A model generated the notes under the pieces. The model had not been told where the DNA came from. It saw nothing but the letters and a program-made list of their open reading frames with translations, and ran no database searches. The position numbers were made by a program, and so were the translations under genes. From contig JBJEEE010000002.1 of assembly GCA_051872775.1 (NCBI GenBank), positions 1 to 20,357 of the forward strand: 20,357 bases of DNA. Direction: 5' to 3'. Position 1 is the stretch's first letter; every line of letters starts with the position of its first letter. This stretch comes from UMGS75 sp051872775 (GTDB taxonomy: Bacteria > Bacillota_I > Bacilli_A > ML615J-28 > CAG-313). Positions 7,568 to 15,463 of this stretch are shown piece after piece.

Positions 7568-8533
7568 TTATAAATTAAAAGGTCCTTCTACTTTATCTTT
7601 GAAGTATCCTGCTACTGCTATCATTGCGGCATTATCTGTGCAGTACTTAAAATCAGGAACAGTTAGTTCGATATTGAGTTTTTCCATTTCTTCTTTCATT
7701 CTTGCACGTAAGCCTTTATTTGCGGCTACACCACCAGCAATTATTACTTGTTTTACCTTATATTCCAATGCTGCTTTTTTGGTTTTCATTACTAAAACAT
7801 CAACTACTGCTGATTGAAAGCTTGCCGCAAGGTTATTATAGTTTAAAGTTTCACCTTTAAGTTCAGCTTTATGATGTAAGTTAATTACCGCTGATTTCAA
7901 GCCGGAAAAACTAAAATCATAACTATCGTTACTTAGTTTTACCCGAGGTAGTTGGTATGTTGATTCACCAATTGATGCCATTTTATCTAGGATTGGACCC
8001 CCAGGATAACCAACTTCCACAACTCTTGCTACTTTATCATACGCTTCTCCTACCGCATCATCCAAAGTTTCACCTAAAAGTTCAAATTGGTAATGATCTT
8101 TCATAAGTACAAGTTCGGTATGACCTCCTGATACAACTAAAGCAAGAAGGGGAAAATGAAAATCTGCTTGAAGATAATTAGCATATATATGTCCATGAAT
8201 GTGATTTACCATAATTACTGGTTTATGATATACAAGACCAATTGTTTTAGCCGCATTAATCCCAACCATTAACGATCCAATTAGACCAGGTTCTGCTGTT
8301 ACCGCAATCTTATCGATATCATCATAGGTCATATTTGCTTCTTTTAATGCTTGATCTATTACATATGTTATTTTTTCAATGTGATGACGACTAGCAACCT
8401 CTGGTACAACGCCTCCATATTGTTTATGGATTTCAATTTGGGTATATATAATATTGCTATATACTTTTTTACCATCCTCAACAATGGCTACACTTGTTTC
8501 GTCACAACTTGATTCAATTCCTAATATTTTCAT
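7568..8533 (-). CDS. tsaD: tRNA t6A threonylcarbamoyltransferase TsaD
   Basis: Transfers threonylcarbamoyl from its AMP ester to A37 of ANN-decoding tRNAs, working with TsaB and TsaE. The 321-residue protein starts with GIESSCDETSVAIVEDG, has the metal-binding histidines of NHIHGHIYANY (H111 and H115), SGGHTE (135-140), GEAYDKVAR and GYPGGP, and ends with the CTDNAAMIA block. It is slightly shorter than the usual 330-345 residues, at the C-terminus. The start overlaps the rimI stop as ATGA. TsaC/Sua5, which makes the substrate, is not in the window. Confidence 0.97.
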   Translation of the reverse strand: MKILGIESSCDETSVAIVEDGKKVYSNIIYTQIEIHKQYGGVVPEVASRHHIEKITYVIDQALKEANMTYDDIDKIAVTAEPGLIGSLMVGINAAKTIGLVYHKPVIMVNHIHGHIYANYLQADFHFPLLALVVSGGHTELVLMKDHYQFELLGETLDDAVGEAYDKVARVVEVGYPGGPILDKMASIGESTYQLPRVKLSNDSYDFSFSGLKSAVINLHHKAELKGETLNYNNLAASFQSAVVDVLVMKTKKAALEYKVKQVIIAGGVAANKGLRARMKEEMEKLNIELTVPDFKYCTDNAAMIAVAGYFKDKVEGPFNL

Positions 8534-8961
8534 ATATTTTCCTTTATCATTACTATGGCATTATCTCCATTTTGATAGTAATGCTTTCTTATTGATATTT
8601 TACTAAATCCAAATTTAGTATAAAAACTTATCGCGTTAGAGTTTGACTCTCTAACTTCTAATGTTACTTTTTTTATGCCCTTTTTGCGTGCTTCTTGTAG
8701 TATTGATTCAAATAGTATCGTTCCATATCCTTGATGCTGTTTAGACTTATCTATCAAGAAGTTAAGTATTTCCCCATCTTCGAGATAAAAATAGCCACCG
8801 ATATATCCGATTACTTGGTTATCTATCTCTAGCACCCTAAACCATACAAGAGGATTATTTAGCTCATTTTCCAACATTTCTTTTCCTAATGTCTCACCGA
8901 ATATTTCCTCTTCTAATTGGACAATTATATCTATATCTTTTATCTGTAATGGTCTAATCAT
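8530..8961 (-). CDS. rimI: GNAT N-acetyltransferase, RimI type
   Basis: A 143-residue GNAT-fold protein. The acetyl-CoA loop is KQHQGYGTILF, and the C-terminal block LEVRESNSNAISFYTKFGF followed by RKHYYQNGDNAIVM is the classic RimI pattern. RimI acetylates the N-terminus of ribosomal protein S18 in Escherichia coli; in Firmicutes the target is less certain. It sits between tsaB and tsaD, a common arrangement in this phylum, and both junctions are ATGA overlaps, so translation of the three genes is tightly coupled. Confidence 0.92.
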   Translation of the reverse strand: MIRPLQIKDIDIIVQLEEEIFGETLGKEMLENELNNPLVWFRVLEIDNQVIGYIGGYFYLEDGEILNFLIDKSKQHQGYGTILFESILQEARKKGIKKVTLEVRESNSNAISFYTKFGFSKISIRKHYYQNGDNAIVMIKENI

Positions 8962-9548
8962 GATAGTTCGCTTCTTAAATAATTAGGTACATAAGTATAG
9001 AAATCTTCTTTTTTAAATAAGCCATACTTTAAAATATTACTAGCTAATTCCCCTCCATCATTAAAGAAATTATCATCAATTTCTATGGTAGAATAATCAA
9101 TATAATTTGAAAGAGCGGTATCTTCTACAAATGAATCATCTACATCTATGGTTACCTTGTCACTTACGGTATATGCTTTAATATAACTATATCCTTTTTT
9201 TGCTTTTATTTTAACAAGATATTTTCCGACTTGATCAATCACTTTACATGCTATTAAGTCAAGGGAAGAAAAGCTATAAAAGGGAAGTTTCTTTATAAAG
9301 GCAAAAACTTTTCCAACTGTTCCTGCTATTCTTAGTCCAGTATATGAACCAGGTCCACGCCCAACATATACTTCTGTGATATCTTCTACTTTCAAATTAT
9401 TATCATTTAGAAACTGTTCTAAAAAAGTAGTTAAGGTTTCCGAATGATCGTTTTTACCTAATCTTGAAAATGAATATTTTTTATTATTTTTTTCATCAAC
9501 TATCGCAAGATATAGATAATATGTTGCGCTATCAATAAATAATTTCAT
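8958..9548 (-). CDS. tsaB: t6A modification partner protein TsaB
   Basis: ASKHA-fold partner of TsaD that holds the threonylcarbamoyl transfer complex together. The 196-residue protein has the TsaB signature GRGPGSYTGLRI (63-74), which also contacts TsaD. The second half is divergent, which is usual for TsaB. An open frame runs to 9560, but the ATG at 9548 is preceded by AGGTGAG and starts MKLFIDSATYYLYLAI, a standard TsaB N-terminus. The start lies inside the end of tsaE, giving a 17-base overlap. Confidence 0.93.
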   Translation of the reverse strand: MKLFIDSATYYLYLAIVDEKNNKKYSFSRLGKNDHSETLTTFLEQFLNDNNLKVEDITEVYVGRGPGSYTGLRIAGTVGKVFAFIKKLPFYSFSSLDLIACKVIDQVGKYLVKIKAKKGYSYIKAYTVSDKVTIDVDDSFVEDTALSNYIDYSTIEIDDNFFNDGGELASNILKYGLFKKEDFYTYVPNYLRSELS

Positions 9549-10008
9549 AATTTTTCTCACCTATTTCACGTATTAATTCATCATTACTTGTTATATTAAC
9601 TCGACGTTCATTATTTCCTAAATCCATAATTTCTATTTCCCATGCATTTTTTGGTAATAAATCATCAATGATATGGGCCCACTCTATTACAGTTAAGCCG
9701 TCCATATAAAAGTATTCTTCAAGTTCGAAATCTGAGTTACTATCTGTTAAACGGTATACATCTAAATGATATAGTTTAGGTATAACAACATTAGTTGTAT
9801 CGTAAACTTTCATAATTGTAAAGGTTGGACTATTAATTACACGTTTTACTCCTAAAGCTTCTCCAATTCCTTTAGTTAAAGTTGTTTTACCTGCACCAAG
9901 ATCACCAACTAAAGCAATGACTAGGTTGGGAAATGCGTTTTTCGCAATCATTTTTCCGAGTGTCTTCATTTCCTCTTCATTATGAATTTTGATAGATATT
10001 TGGTTCAT
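9532..10008 (-). CDS. tsaE: t6A modification ATPase TsaE
   Basis: P-loop ATPase that resets the TsaBD complex between rounds of t6A synthesis. The 158-residue protein has Walker A GDLGAGKTT (35-43), NSPTFTI (59-65, switch region), the HLDVYRL motif with its acidic residue, and IEWAHII near the end. Length and motifs are normal. A GGGG ribosome site precedes the ATG, 15 bases after the amidase stop. First of the four consecutive tsaE-tsaB-rimI-tsaD genes. Confidence 0.96.
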   Translation of the reverse strand: MNQISIKIHNEEEMKTLGKMIAKNAFPNLVIALVGDLGAGKTTLTKGIGEALGVKRVINSPTFTIMKVYDTTNVVIPKLYHLDVYRLTDSNSDFELEEYFYMDGLTVIEWAHIIDDLLPKNAWEIEIMDLGNNERRVNITSNDELIREIGEKNYEIIY

Positions 10009-10023
10009 CTTTTAACCCCATTT

Positions 10024-10683
10024 CTACTTAATATAATCTAAATATTCTACTATTCCTAAATAAATCATTTCACATAAATTATTAAGATATGTTTTATCTC
10101 GTAAATTAGCTAAGTCATACGGATTACTTAAGAAGCCAATTTCAACTAAACAACCTGGAATCACCACATGATCTGTTAGATATTTATCACTTATGACGTG
10201 GATTTGCCTTTTGTTAGTTTTATCAATTATTTTCAAGTTTTTCATTATGTTTTCTGCTAATAATTTATTCTGATTATTGGTATGATTATAGAATACTTGT
10301 GCTCCATGGACAACAGTACTTGGATAACTATTGGCATGAATAGATATATATAAATTAGCATTGGATTTATTAATTAAATCAACACGTTTATATATATCTT
10401 CTTTTTTTGAACTATTTAATGCCTCATCTTTTTCCCTTGTTAATTTAACGATATAGCCACTACTGCGAAGTCTACTTGCTAGAGTAAGGCTAACTTCAAG
10501 GGTTAAATCTTTCTCAATTATTTCTTTATTATTACATGTTGTCCCACCATCAAACCCGCCATGACCAGGATCAAGATAAATACAAAACAAACTATCCTTA
10601 CTAGAAGCTTTTGTAATAAAAGTCAAAACACCTAATATGATAATTAACTCAATAATTACAACTATTTTCTTAATAATATTCAC
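10024..10683 (-). CDS. N-acetylmuramoyl-L-alanine amidase, CwlD/Amidase_3 type
   Basis: Zinc amidase that cleaves between N-acetylmuramic acid and L-alanine of peptidoglycan. Residues 6-24 form an uncleaved or cleaved N-terminal hydrophobic segment, so the enzyme faces outwards. Amidase_3 residues are all present: H41 in LDPGHGG, E57 in IEKDL, H116 in SIHANS and the catalytic E181 in LVEIGFLSN. The length is that of CwlD-like single-domain enzymes; no cell-wall binding repeat is attached. The coordinates use a GTG start, but that GTG is embedded in AGGTGA, which looks like the ribosome site itself. The real start may be an ATT codon at 10674-10672, giving MKKIVVI. An intact enzyme suggests that the organism has, or had, a peptidoglycan wall. 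Confidence 0.9.
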   Translation of the reverse strand: MNIIKKIVVIIELIIILGVLTFITKASSKDSLFCIYLDPGHGGFDGGTTCNNKEIIEKDLTLEVSLTLASRLRSSGYIVKLTREKDEALNSSKKEDIYKRVDLINKSNANLYISIHANSYPSTVVHGAQVFYNHTNNQNKLLAENIMKNLKIIDKTNKRQIHVISDKYLTDHVVIPGCLVEIGFLSNPYDLANLRDKTYLNNLCEMIYLGIVEYLDYIK

Positions 10684-10718
10684 CTAAGGTATTTTATTAA
10701 GAAAATCATTAAATTATG

Positions 10719-11249
10719 CTAAAACATACTTCGATATATTTCTTTTAATTCAATAATCTGACTATCACTAAGAGATGGTAATACTCCATCTATTTTTTCA
10801 TGTCCTTCCACGGTTTTTTCATGAAATGCAATTACTTTTCCGTTTTCTACGACTATAACAGTAGGAACAGCCCTAATGGACATTTTTATATCTCTTTCAA
10901 TCATCACTAGTAAGTCTAAATATTTATCATATTTTGTTGATGATTCATCCGCATTTAATTCTTTTATATCTAAATAATATGTTTTTTCATAACCTTTTTC
11001 TAAGGCAATATCGTTAATATACCGTATGGCTGTTTGACACCATTGACATGACTGATATCCTAAAGTAATAATATGCTTTCTATCATCATTTAAGAAAAAA
11101 ATGTCATATGCTTCATCAATAGATATATATTCTGTAATATTTTTTGTTTTCTTTAAAGCAGGATAATCGGCAACAATTTTATTTTTTTTACATGAAGAAA
11201 ATGACATAACCCCAAAAATTGCAATTATTACAATCACCAATTTTTTCAT
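10719..11249 (-). CDS. Thioredoxin-like lipoprotein
   Basis: A 176-residue secreted, membrane-anchored thiol-disulfide protein. Residues 1-20 form a signal peptide ending in a lipobox-like FSSC (C20). The thioredoxin fold follows, with the redox motif CQWC at 68-71 after a strand (HIITLGYQS) and the cis-proline in RAVPTVIVVENGKV (P129). It would act outside the cell on disulfides or as a peroxide/thiol reductase partner; the target cannot be read from sequence. The AAGGG ribosome site overlaps the stop of the S1-domain gene, so the two are coupled. The CxxC tryptophan is in the second variable place, unlike the CGPC of cytosolic thioredoxins. Confidence 0.82.
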   Translation of the reverse strand: MKKLVIVIIAIFGVMSFSSCKKNKIVADYPALKKTKNITEYISIDEAYDIFFLNDDRKHIITLGYQSCQWCQTAIRYINDIALEKGYEKTYYLDIKELNADESSTKYDKYLDLLVMIERDIKMSIRAVPTVIVVENGKVIAFHEKTVEGHEKIDGVLPSLSDSQIIELKEIYRSMF

Positions 11250-11251
11250 AT

Positions 11252-11578
11252 TTAATCCCTTCTATATTCTTTAATCCATTTTCCCAATGTTTCTTCTAAT
11301 GGTTTAAACCCAATTTCATAAGTGGGAACATTGCATTTAACTCCTCTTGTTTTATGGAGTTGTTTATAACTTAATTTTAATTGCTTATGTTCATCATCCA
11401 CTTCAATTACTCTGAGCCTTACTTCATCACCAACATTTACATAATCGGTTATTTTATGAACAAATCCATCTGAAAATTCAGATATATGAACTAGTCCATC
11501 ATACTCACCAACTTTTACAAATGCACCATACCCCAAGATGTTAGTGACTTTTGCGCTAACGATATCACCAGTTTTCAT
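11252..11578 (-). CDS. S1-domain RNA-binding protein, YugI/CvfD-like
   Basis: A 108-residue protein with one S1 domain at residues 1-75. GDIVSAKVTNILGYGAFVKV and GLVHISEFSDGFV, then VGDEVRLRVIEVD and QLKLSYKQ, follow the S1 consensus strand by strand. A short basic tail (about 30 residues) follows. Such proteins (YugI/GSP13 in Bacillus, CvfD in streptococci) bind ribosomes or mRNA and affect translation; the assignment is by domain layout. The open frame reaches 11611, but the ATG at 11578 has a GGAG site at 6-base spacing and begins directly at the S1 domain. It overlaps the end of the nfu gene by 14 bases. Confidence 0.85.
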   Translation of the reverse strand: MKTGDIVSAKVTNILGYGAFVKVGEYDGLVHISEFSDGFVHKITDYVNVGDEVRLRVIEVDDEHKQLKLSYKQLHKTRGVKCNVPTYEIGFKPLEETLGKWIKEYRRD

Positions 11579-11825
11579 CAGTCGCTCCATCAGATACTTG
11601 TTCAACCCCAATCACACCGGGGACTTCTTCTACAAGTAGCGCTTCGATTCCACTTTTTATTGTTTCATCACTAGATGCACATCCAATGCATGCACCTAAT
11701 AATTTAACATATACTATGCCTTTTTCATACTTAACAAAATCAACATCCCCACCGTCACTTTGAAGATACGGGCGAATCTTTTTTAAAGTACTTTTTATTA
11801 ATTTAATAATTTCTTGTTCATTCAT
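11565..11825 (-). CDS. Nfu-type iron-sulfur cluster carrier (NifU C-terminal domain)
   Basis: An 86-residue protein consisting only of the NifU C-terminal domain. The cluster-binding motif is CIGC (C46 and C49) within LLGACIGCASSDETIKSGIE, preceded by LQSDGGDVDFV. Nfu proteins carry [4Fe-4S] clusters to target enzymes as dimers bridged by this motif. The ATG has an AAGGGGGAAG ribosome site and is first in an apparent eight-gene operon ending with tsaD. No partner SUF or ISC gene is adjacent. Confidence 0.93.
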   Translation of the reverse strand: MNEQEIIKLIKSTLKKIRPYLQSDGGDVDFVKYEKGIVYVKLLGACIGCASSDETIKSGIEALLVEEVPGVIGVEQVSDGATDENW

Positions 11826-11865
11826 ATATATACTTCCCCCTTATATTTGAATCTACTAACTATTT

Positions 11866-11894
11866 ATTATACTACATTTGTTTATTTTTGACTA
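11866..11894 (-). promoter_or_regulatory. Candidate promoter of the nfu-tsaD operon
   Basis: On the minus strand TATAAT (11866-11871) follows TAGTCA (11889-11894) with a 17-base spacer. The leader to the nfu ATG is about 35 bases. The -35 is only partly like the consensus, while the -10 is perfect. Confidence 0.6.
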
Positions 11895-11900
11895 TAAAAA

Positions 11901-11947
11901 AACTACATATTTTACTTGACTGTAATTTTTCAAGTAAAATACATAGT
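11901..11947 (-). terminator. Terminator after the small membrane protein gene
   Basis: Perfect 11-base-pair stem ATTTTACTTGA (11909-11919) / TCAAGTAAAAT (11930-11940) with a 10-base loop, extended outwards by ACTA/TAGT pairs across a two-base bulge. On the minus strand it is followed by GTTTTTTTATAG. This is the strongest terminator in the window and lies 7 bases beyond the gene's stop. Confidence 0.88.
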
Positions 11948-11953
11948 CGTTTA

Positions 11954-12250
11954 TTAATTATCAACTTCACTAGTATGAGGACGATCGACATAATCATGGT
12001 GTCTTACTTTTTGGCCAACTAAAACTAAGTACCCTCCAAGTACTAGTAATGTGGCGCAGACAAACCAAATTATGGATAATACTACTAAGACTGGCATACA
12101 TGTGTTTTGAAGTACCACTATAAAATGAGGTTTAAACTCAAGGGCAAGATAGCCTAAAATATACATTACTAGTGAACATATAATAAATGCAACACCCAAT
12201 ACTTTACGTAATACATGAGCGCCTCTTATTTCTTTTCTTGTTCTCATCAT
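11954..12250 (-). CDS. Small membrane protein of unknown function
   Basis: A 98-residue protein with a basic N-terminus (RTRKEIRGAHVLRK), two hydrophobic segments (about 18-36 and 52-78) joined by a short loop with one cysteine and one proline, and a hydrophilic tail rich in His and Asp (VRHHDYVDRPH). By the positive-inside rule both ends are probably cytoplasmic. I recognise no family. The start has the ribosome site AGGTGATAGTATG; a second ATG follows immediately and could also be used. It has its own promoter upstream and a strong terminator downstream, so it can be expressed alone as well as by read-through from ispDF. Confidence 0.7.
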   Translation of the reverse strand: MMRTRKEIRGAHVLRKVLGVAFIICSLVMYILGYLALEFKPHFIVVLQNTCMPVLVVLSIIWFVCATLLVLGGYLVLVGQKVRHHDYVDRPHTSEVDN

Positions 12251-12274
12251 ACTATCACCTTTTCCTTTAACTTT

Positions 12275-12303
12275 ATTTTATCAAATTTTTTTCAATATTG
12301 CAA
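12275..12303 (-). promoter_or_regulatory. Promoter of the small membrane protein gene
   Basis: On the minus strand TTGCAA (12298-12303), a 17-base spacer and TAAAAT (12275-12280). The -35 sits in the centre of a perfect 14-base palindrome AATATTGCAATATT (12294-12307), which could serve as an operator. Confidence 0.6.
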
Positions 12304-12321
12304 TATTTTGGTTATTTTTAT

Positions 12322-13437
12322 TTACTTATTAGTAAGTAGACATACTACTTCACAACCAATTCCTTTATTTTCACCGACTAATCCGCATTTTTCCATTGTG
12401 GTAGCTTTAACATTTACCTGTTGAGCATTAGTTAGTCTTTTGATGTTTTGAGCCATTTGGGTTTTATATTTTGATAATTTAGGACTTTCAATATATATTA
12501 TTGCGTCAATATTAACAACTTTTAGATTGTACTTTTCTACATACTTCATAACCTCAACAATGAAATATTCTGAATCAATATCCTTATATTCCAAAGAAGT
12601 GTCAGGAAATAACGTACCTAAATCGCCTAGATTTAAAGCTCCCATTATGGCTTCGGCCGTTGCATGATATAAGCTATCCGCATCACTATGTCCCTTTAAA
12701 CCCATATGATATGGTATTTCTACGCCACCTAAAACTAGACGACGATTTTCTTCAAAAGGATGAAAGTCGTAAGAATGACCAATCACTTGATAGATAGGAT
12801 TTAACAAATATGATATATATGGTAAGTCGGTTTCCAAAGTAAGTTTAGGATTAGGAGTCGTTTCTAAAACATAAGTTATTTCTATTTTATCTTCAAATAT
12901 TTGTAATTGATCGGTATAATCAATATCATTATTTATGATATCATTGATAAATTCTTTACTAAAATATTGAGGAGTAGTTACTGCCTTTAGTTTCGTACGA
13001 TCTATTGTTTTAGTGTTACCATCTTCCCACTTTATTGTATCTGTTATATGATGATAGAGTGTACCTATCTTTTCGGTTTGATTTATTAATGTAATAATAT
13101 CAGTGATATTTGTTAATGGTCTAGCCGCATCATGAATTAAAACATCATAATTATTTCCTATAACTTGTAGTGCTTTTTTTACACTTTCATGTCTGGTTTT
13201 TCCACCAACAATAACATTTGCATGAAAACTATTTTGTTTTAATTGTTCATTTACTAATTCGTAGTCACTCTCATTAACAACAACATATAGTTCATGTGTA
13301 CTAGGTAAATCAAGCAATTTTTTTAACGAATATATATATATCGGAGTTTTATTTACTTCATAAAACACTTTATTATATCCAAGTGCAAGTCTACTTCCGG
13401 TACCTGCCATTAATAAGATAACATTATTTTTCTTCAT
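12322..13437 (-). CDS. ispDF: Bifunctional IspD-IspF enzyme of the MEP isoprenoid pathway
   Basis: Fusion of two non-consecutive MEP-pathway enzymes. Residues 1 to about 210 are IspD (CDP-methylerythritol synthesis): nucleotide loop VILLMAGTGSRLALGYNK, VGGKTRHESVKKAL, IHDAARPL (101-108) and TTPQYF. Residues about 215-371 are IspF (cyclodiphosphate synthase): zinc ligands D224 and H226 in GHSYDFHPF and H258 in GHSDADSLYHAT, then ALNLGDLGTLFPDTS. Both active sites look intact. Three in-frame ATGs (13443, 13440, 13437) overlap the end of the PAS gene; the last gives the best spacing from a weak GGA site and starts at the IspD consensus. IspE, the step between, is not here. The ribosome site is poor, so translation may depend on coupling to the upstream gene. 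Confidence 0.93.
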   Translation of the reverse strand: MKKNNVILLMAGTGSRLALGYNKVFYEVNKTPIYIYSLKKLLDLPSTHELYVVVNESDYELVNEQLKQNSFHANVIVGGKTRHESVKKALQVIGNNYDVLIHDAARPLTNITDIITLINQTEKIGTLYHHITDTIKWEDGNTKTIDRTKLKAVTTPQYFSKEFINDIINNDIDYTDQLQIFEDKIEITYVLETTPNPKLTLETDLPYISYLLNPIYQVIGHSYDFHPFEENRRLVLGGVEIPYHMGLKGHSDADSLYHATAEAIMGALNLGDLGTLFPDTSLEYKDIDSEYFIVEVMKYVEKYNLKVVNIDAIIYIESPKLSKYKTQMAQNIKRLTNAQQVNVKATTMEKCGLVGENKGIGCEVVCLLTNK

Positions 13438-14662
13438 CATCATTTCCAACAACCGTATTAAGAATATTTTCGGTTTTATTCAATAATGTATTTATATCAA
13501 TATTATTTAGATCATCAAGTACCGCCTCAGCCTCTTGATTAGAATAAGGTATGTCACGATCTGGAGTTTCATCGGTCTTATTTAGTATTCTGATAACAGA
13601 TACTAAATCAGCATCTTTATTAATATTAATAGAATCTTCTAATACATTATAATATTCATCATTAATTAAAAGACGATATTTTAAACGCGTAACCGAGATA
13701 CTATTGATTGTTGCGGATTGTTCTACATATTTATCAACATCATCAGGATGCATCATATCCATAAATTGATTAAAGGTATACTCTCTTTGATGTGTTCTCG
13801 TAAACTTAACAAACGATTCAGTCGCAACATATGTTCTTGTATTATAATCAAAGAATAATCCTACATAGTCTGTCAAACTCATCATTATATAGGTAAAATT
13901 ATGAGCTGTATCGAGATCATAGGCCGCTTGTTTCAAGGCGCTACGTAAATCCGTTAATACTTGCATACGATCTTGATAAAAATAGATATTACGACCAATT
14001 AATTTCTGACGATAATAGACTGGTTGAACAAGCCCAATATATCTAATGGTTGATAAATCAACATTGTCTGATAAATCTTCATTAATTAAGTTTTCTATTT
14101 TAGGCATCTCAAATTCAAATTGATAAATGATATGTTTACTATTGGCTTCTTTAAAAGAATTAAGAAATTCACTAATATTGGTCATATTTACTTCTTTTTT
14201 GTTAATCCTTACAACTTTTAAATAATCTAAAAGCATTTTCCAACAGTAGACACCTTTTAATTCTTTTTTAGTCATTTTCGTAATTTTTAATAATTTATTA
14301 CTATAACTAATGATTTTTTCTTTTGCGTCAGTTTGAACGAAAAAGTCAAACTCATTGTTTTTTAAGAAACTATTTAATTCACGATCATATGAACTAAATT
14401 TTTGGTATGTTACAATAAAATCATAGATGGCGTATCCTGCAAGAAGCAAATATAGAACAGCAATTACAATTTTAATAGGTGTAGTGTTAACTGGCATAAA
14501 AATTGTTAAGATTGTTAATCCACTTAAAACTAAAATTTCAATTATACCAAATTTCTTAAAGACAAATAATTTAATTATAAATAAAATTAAGATTGTGACA
14601 AAAGATGCCATCGCATAAACTAAAGGAGATAATAAAATGTCTGTTATAATTTCTGAACCCAT
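13424..14662 (-). CDS. Membrane protein with two PAS-like domains, next to cdaA
   Basis: A 412-residue protein with three membrane helices (about 10-33, 39-57 and 63-85) and a large cytoplasmic part. Residues about 100-232 look like a PAS domain (FDFFVQTDAKEKIISYSNKL, then MTKKELKG). Residues about 255-362 look like a second one (GLFFDYNTRTYVATESFVKF, then MMHPDDVDKYVEQ). No histidine kinase, GGDEF, EAL or HD output domain is seen, and the tail is acidic (GNDDEEK). The start uses AGGTGATAGTATG, and the cdaA stop TAG overlaps that site. In most Firmicutes the regulator CdaR (YbbR repeats) follows cdaA; this unrelated protein takes that position. A sensor or regulator of CdaA is a reasonable inference, not shown. 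Confidence 0.72.
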   Translation of the reverse strand: MGSEIITDILLSPLVYAMASFVTILILFIIKLFVFKKFGIIEILVLSGLTILTIFMPVNTTPIKIVIAVLYLLLAGYAIYDFIVTYQKFSSYDRELNSFLKNNEFDFFVQTDAKEKIISYSNKLLKITKMTKKELKGVYCWKMLLDYLKVVRINKKEVNMTNISEFLNSFKEANSKHIIYQFEFEMPKIENLINEDLSDNVDLSTIRYIGLVQPVYYRQKLIGRNIYFYQDRMQVLTDLRSALKQAAYDLDTAHNFTYIMMSLTDYVGLFFDYNTRTYVATESFVKFTRTHQREYTFNQFMDMMHPDDVDKYVEQSATINSISVTRLKYRLLINDEYYNVLEDSININKDADLVSVIRILNKTDETPDRDIPYSNQEAEAVLDDLNNIDINTLLNKTENILNTVVGNDDEEK

Positions 14663-14670
14663 ACTATCAC

Positions 14671-15462
14671 CTATCTAACTATGATATGTTGTCCAAGTGA
14701 AATACGAAGACTTTCAAGTGATACATTTCCTGTAATTGTGCCATCTATAGTGGTTGCAAGTTGTCCTGTTTCTTCGGAAACTACTATGGTAAATGCATCT
14801 GTTACTTCGCTTATACCAAGAGCAGCACGGTGTCTTGAACCATATTGTTGAGGAATATCATTTTTACCCGATGATGGATAAAAGGCACTTGCGCAAACGA
14901 TATGATTACCACGTATGATTACAGCACCATCATGTAGAGGAGTATTGGGGTGAAAGATAGTTCCAAGTAATTCATAAGATACAATAGCATCAAGTTTTAC
15001 AGCTTTATCAATATACATATTTAACGTGTGTTCTTTTTCAATCGTAATGATTGCGCCAATACGGCGACTACTTAAATGATCAACCGTTTTAATAAGCGTG
15101 TTAATTAATTCTTCTTTGGTTTCATCATTAGATAAGAATTGCTTAGATACTTTTGTTTTATTACCAAAAGATAAGGCATTCTTCATTTCAGGGACAAAGT
15201 AAACTATTACCATAAGTGCAATTCCAATGATTGCAACTAATAAGATAATAGGTAGAATTGTTAATTCCAATAAGAAAGAGACTACATACAAAATAATGAA
15301 ACTAAAAATAATGGGTAATACTATTTTTAATTTAAAATGTCTAACTAAGAATACTATTAATATTACTATAGTTGCTACTAAAAATAGCATATCAATGCCA
15401 AAGGAAACCCATTCCCATAGATCTCGATTGGTATTTAGAATATATTCAATAAACTTATTCAT
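14671..15462 (-). CDS. cdaA: Membrane diadenylate cyclase CdaA (c-di-AMP synthase)
   Basis: Condenses two ATP to cyclic di-AMP, the second messenger for potassium, osmolyte and cell wall control. The 263-residue protein has three N-terminal membrane helices (about 20-40, 46-64 and 70-90) and a DAC domain with both active-site motifs: LHDGAVII (176-183, DGA at 178-180) and GSRHRAALG (208-216, RHR at 210-212). Length and layout match CdaA. The ribosome site AAGGGAG lies in the last codons of the ankyrin gene, whose stop is one base before the ATG. It is followed by a PAS membrane protein instead of CdaR, and no glmM is adjacent, so the usual cdaA-cdaR-glmM order is broken. Confidence 0.96.
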   Translation of the reverse strand: MNKFIEYILNTNRDLWEWVSFGIDMLFLVATIVILIVFLVRHFKLKIVLPIIFSFIILYVVSFLLELTILPIILLVAIIGIALMVIVYFVPEMKNALSFGNKTKVSKQFLSNDETKEELINTLIKTVDHLSSRRIGAIITIEKEHTLNMYIDKAVKLDAIVSYELLGTIFHPNTPLHDGAVIIRGNHIVCASAFYPSSGKNDIPQQYGSRHRAALGISEVTDAFTIVVSEETGQLATTIDGTITGNVSLESLRISLGQHIIVR

Positions 15463-15463
15463 T

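Noticed and set aside
13424..14662. Degenerate GGDEF or histidine kinase domain in the PAS membrane protein
   Set aside because: No GGDEF-like turn, H-box or ATP-binding N-box can be found in the translated sequence.
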